NCBI RefSeq assembly: GCF_000621585.1
Contig: NZ_KK211311.1
Span: forward strand, 8,426 to 72,425
Direction of reading: 5' to 3'
Source: [Eubacterium] cellulosolvens LD2006
GTDB lineage: Bacteria > Bacillota > Clostridia > Lachnospirales > Lachnospiraceae
DNA: 64,000 nucleotides
In this document: positions 61,540-64,000 of the stretch, piece after piece
Numbering within the stretch: position 1 is the first letter of the stretch
How the letters are laid out: every line of letters starts with the position of its first letter
Made by a program: the position numbers and the translations under genes
Notes under the pieces: generated by a model
Seen by the model: the letters and a program-made list of their open reading frames with translations, nothing else
The model's database searches: none
Told to the model about the DNA's origin: nothing

Positions 61540-61765
61540 AAAGAAAACAAAAAAAGAAGCGGAGCAGGAGCTTTCTCTGGAAGAAGCCTTTGCGAAACTG
61601 GATCAGCTTGTTGAAAAACTGGAGGACAGAGAGATTCCGCTCGAGGAATCTTTTGCTATTTATAAAGAGGGGATGGATCTGCTGAAAATCAGCCGCGAGA
61701 AGATTGATACCGTGGAGAAAAAGATGATGCAGATCGATGCAGACGGTGAACTGAGTGAATTTTGA
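61532..61765 (+). CDS. xseB: Exodeoxyribonuclease VII small subunit
   Basis: This is the helical small subunit, 77 residues. GTG start at 61532 within the end of xseA. LSLEEAFAKLDQLVEKLEDR and IPLEESFAIYKEGMDLL are diagnostic. It overlaps ispA by 11 bp, so xseA, xseB and ispA are translationally linked. Confidence 0.96.
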   Translation: MAEKKTKKEAEQELSLEEAFAKLDQLVEKLEDREIPLEESFAIYKEGMDLLKISREKIDTVEKKMMQIDADGELSEF

Positions 61766-62651
61766 AGAGGAATTTCAGAAGAAAAAAGCAGAGGCTGAGG
61801 AAATCATCGAACGGTATCTCCCGGACGAAAAAGAGGTGCCCGGGAAACTGACGGAGGCCATGAATTACAGTATGCGGGCGGGAGGAAAGCGGATTCGACC
61901 GGTTCTGATGCTCGAGAGCTACCGGATGTGTGGCGGCGACGCGGCCGTGGTTGAGCCCTTTATGGCTGCGATTGAGATGATCCACACCCATTCGCTGGTG
62001 CACGATGATCTGCCGGATCTCGACAATGATGAATTCCGACGCGGGAAGAAGACGACCCATGCGGCTTTCGGGCCGGCGCTCGGCGTACTTGCCGGAGATG
62101 CGCTTTTGAACTACGCCTATGAGACTGCGATGAAGGCATTTGACTGTTGTGAGGATGCGGGGACAGTCGCCCGCGCACTTCGAATTCTGGCGGCCAGGAC
62201 CGGTATCGGTGGTATGCTCGGCGGACAGAGCTTCGACGTGGAAAATGAAAAGAACGGTGTCTTTTCTCTCGACAGAGAGACCCTCGATTACATATATGTG
62301 AACAAGACGGCCGCGCTTCTGGAGGCACCGCTGATGATCGGAGCGATCCTCGCGGGAGCGGATGAGCGGACGGTTTTATCGATGGAGGAGATCGGACATA
62401 AGGCAGGGCTTGCCTTCCAGATTATGGATGATGTGCTCGATGTGACGAGCACGCTGGAGGAACTTGGGAAGCCGATCGGGTCCGACGAGAAAAACGACAA
62501 GACGACCTACGTGACACTGATGGGCACAGGCGGGGCGAGAGAAGAGGCCGGAAGGCTGACCCGCGAAGCCGTGGGACTTCTGGCGTCCATCGAAGGAGAC
62601 CACGAATTTCTGAAGAATCTGCTGCTCTTTATGGCAGACCGCAGGAAATAA
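61755..62651 (+). CDS. ispA: Polyprenyl diphosphate synthase (FPP type)
   Basis: It condenses isopentenyl diphosphate with allylic substrates. GTG start at 61755 inside xseB (298 residues). First Asp-rich motif HDDLPDLDND, GGKRIRPVLML, GGQSFDVENE and second Asp-rich motif IMDDVLD are present. The two-residue insertion in DDLPDLD is the bacterial farnesyl synthase form. It feeds the same pathway as dxs, 48 bp downstream. Confidence 0.96.
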   Translation: MNFEEEFQKKKAEAEEIIERYLPDEKEVPGKLTEAMNYSMRAGGKRIRPVLMLESYRMCGGDAAVVEPFMAAIEMIHTHSLVHDDLPDLDNDEFRRGKKTTHAAFGPALGVLAGDALLNYAYETAMKAFDCCEDAGTVARALRILAARTGIGGMLGGQSFDVENEKNGVFSLDRETLDYIYVNKTAALLEAPLMIGAILAGADERTVLSMEEIGHKAGLAFQIMDDVLDVTSTLEELGKPIGSDEKNDKTTYVTLMGTGGAREEAGRLTREAVGLLASIEGDHEFLKNLLLFMADRRK

Positions 62652-62699
62652 AAATCTGTACAAAGGAAACGGAAAGATCGAACTGGGAAGTGACTGGAT

Positions 62700-64000
62700 A
62701 TGGAAAAACTACTGCAGCATATAAAACAGCCGGATGACATCAAAAAAATTCCGCAGGAAAGACTGCAGGATCTCGCGGATGAGATCCGGGATTATCTGAT
62801 TCATTCTGTCAGCAGGACAGGAGGCCATCTGGCGTCAAATCTGGGCGTTGTGGAACTGACAATCGCCCTTCATTATGTATATTCCCTTCCCAAGGACAAG
62901 ATCATCTGGGATGTCGGACATCAGGCCTACACCCACAAGATTCTGACCGGTCGAAAAGAGGATTTCGCCTGGCTTCGGAAAGAGGGCGGCATCTCCGGCT
63001 TCCCGAGACGGGAAGAGAGCGACTGCGACTGCTGGGACGCGGGGCACAGTTCAAATTCCATCTCTGCGGGGCTCGGCTATGTGGAGGCAAGGGATCTCGC
63101 GCACGCGGATTACTCCGTTGTCTCTGTGATCGGGGACGGCGCCCTGACCGGCGGCATGGCCTTTGAGGCGATGAACAACGCCGCGCAGCTGAAGACAAAT
63201 TTCGTCACAATTCTGAACGACAACAACATGTCGATCTCGAGAAATGTCGGCGGTCTTCACAACTATCTCACGGATCTTCGGACGTCTCCGGCCTACACGG
63301 ATTTCAAGGGAAGCGTGCAGGACCGGCTGGAAAAGATCCCCGGCATCGGAGAAAAAATGGTCTCCAGAATCCGCCGGACGAAGAGCAGCCTGAAGCAGCT
63401 GGTGATTCCCGGCATGTTCTTTGAGGACATGGGCATCACTTATCTCGGACCGGTCGACGGACACAACATCCGCGGGATGATCCGCGCGCTGCAGGAAGCA
63501 AAAAGAGTCAACGGACCGGTACTCCTTCACGTGCTGACGGAGAAGGGAAGAGGTTTTGCGCCGGCGACCCGCCATCCGGAGAGATTTCACGGCACGGGGG
63601 CTTTTGATATCAACACCGGTGTGCCGCTGTCGAACGGAAACGCGACATACACGGATATTTTTTCGACGGTGATGCGGAAAATGGGAGAGCGCGACGCGTC
63701 CGTCGTCGCCGTGACTGCGGCCATGGCGGAGGGAACCGGACTCAAACGTTTTGCCAATCGTTTTCCGGACCGCTTCTTTGACGCCGGAATCGCCGAGGAA
63801 CATGCGGTGACCTTCGCCGCCGGACTTGCGCTCGGAGGCCTGAAACCGGTGCTTGCGATCTATTCTTCTTTCCTGCAGAGAGGCTTCGATCAGCTGATGG
63901 AGGACATCTGTATGCAGAAGCTGCACGTGGTCCTCGCGGTCGACCGCGCCGGTTTCGTGGGAGCGGACGGAAAGACCCACAACGGCTGCTTCGATCTCTC
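62700..64000 (+). CDS. dxs: 1-deoxy-D-xylulose-5-phosphate synthase (partial, runs off the edge)
   Basis: This is the thiamine-diphosphate enzyme that starts the MEP isoprenoid pathway. ATG 62700 after GGGAAG; 433 codons are visible and no stop is reached, against about 620 in the family. DVGHQAYTHKILTGR, SGFPRREES with GHSSNSISAGLGY, the cofactor motif GDGALTGGMAFEAMNN and LNDNNMSISRNVGGL are intact. The catalytic Glu of the second half is in AGIAEEHAVTFAAGLA, and the window ends just after DRAGFVGADGKTHNG. Confidence 0.97.
   Translation, partial: MEKLLQHIKQPDDIKKIPQERLQDLADEIRDYLIHSVSRTGGHLASNLGVVELTIALHYVYSLPKDKIIWDVGHQAYTHKILTGRKEDFAWLRKEGGISGFPRREESDCDCWDAGHSSNSISAGLGYVEARDLAHADYSVVSVIGDGALTGGMAFEAMNNAAQLKTNFVTILNDNNMSISRNVGGLHNYLTDLRTSPAYTDFKGSVQDRLEKIPGIGEKMVSRIRRTKSSLKQLVIPGMFFEDMGITYLGPVDGHNIRGMIRALQEAKRVNGPVLLHVLTEKGRGFAPATRHPERFHGTGAFDINTGVPLSNGNATYTDIFSTVMRKMGERDASVVAVTAAMAEGTGLKRFANRFPDRFFDAGIAEEHAVTFAAGLALGGLKPVLAIYSSFLQRGFDQLMEDICMQKLHVVLAVDRAGFVGADGKTHNGCFDL

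Overview
The window looks like a chromosome segment of an anaerobic, polysaccharide-degrading Firmicute, most likely a Lachnospiraceae member (gut or rumen type). The reasons are mid GC, AGGAGG-type ribosome binding sites, near-consensus TTGACA-17-TATAAT promoters, a lysyl-tRNA synthetase with a fused C-terminal tRNA-binding domain, a secreted GH5 cellulase with Thr/Pro linkers, LytR-CpsA-Psr enzymes, HPr kinase, a Trp T-box riboswitch and many lipoprotein-type binding proteins. The genus cannot be fixed from sequence alone.

Layout. 1-2600: end of a dispersed repeat, an operator-flanked orphan promoter, an LCP wall-assembly enzyme and a small membrane protein (minus strand). 2650-5720: SprT-like metalloprotein and the GH5 cellulase. 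5850-9790: dispersed structured element, lysS and greA (minus, sharing a consensus promoter), a membrane protein. 9960-14770: FIST sensor plus soluble chemoreceptor, SpaA-fold surface protein, a GTG-initiated DUF3006 gene. 15050-22040: PfkB kinase, small membrane protein, ftsH, uvrC, hprK. 22085-29250: AlgX/MBOAT-type O-acetylation pair, class A PBP, YigZ, cyclophilin. 29400-32140: tsaE-tsaB-rimI (tRNA t6A module) and purine nucleoside phosphorylase. 32180-35712: Trp T-box and a TrpXYZ-type ABC transporter. 36020-39450: hypothetical protein, Na/Pi cotransporter, acylphosphatase. 39490-44340: accessory islet with a second dispersed element, a 47-bp tandem array, an orphan sugar-binding protein, a serine recombinase with an altered C-terminus, a flavodoxin and an AT-rich AAA/DUF234 ATPase. 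44475-55770: galM and a maltodextrin regulon (malE, malF, malG, malQ, LacI regulator, second malQ, glycogen phosphorylase) with repeated AAACGTTT-type operators. 56000-64000: second LCP enzyme, RF3, then a housekeeping run gls24-nusB-xseA-xseB-ispA-dxs, with dxs cut by the window edge.

How the genes work together. The maltodextrin block imports alpha-glucans (MalEFG), disproportionates them (two MalQ) and phosphorolyses them (GlgP); GalM and the PfkB kinase feed glycolysis, and HprK supplies the carbon-control kinase. The two LCP enzymes, the PBP, the O-acetylation pair and the SpaA-type protein belong to envelope building. The Trp T-box senses uncharged tRNA-Trp and controls uptake of a tryptophan-related substrate.

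The most unusual content is non-coding. First, there is a family of modular hairpin repeats (near 12181, 16131, 31068, 32569, 35877 and 47318) whose stems differ between copies yet stay self-complementary, and which carry a portable terminator. Second, there is an unrelated structured element of about 300-390 bp (left edge, 5855-6150, and 39490-39880 on the minus strand) with conserved flanks around a variable core that still keeps matching inverted arms. Neither corresponds to a family I recognise.
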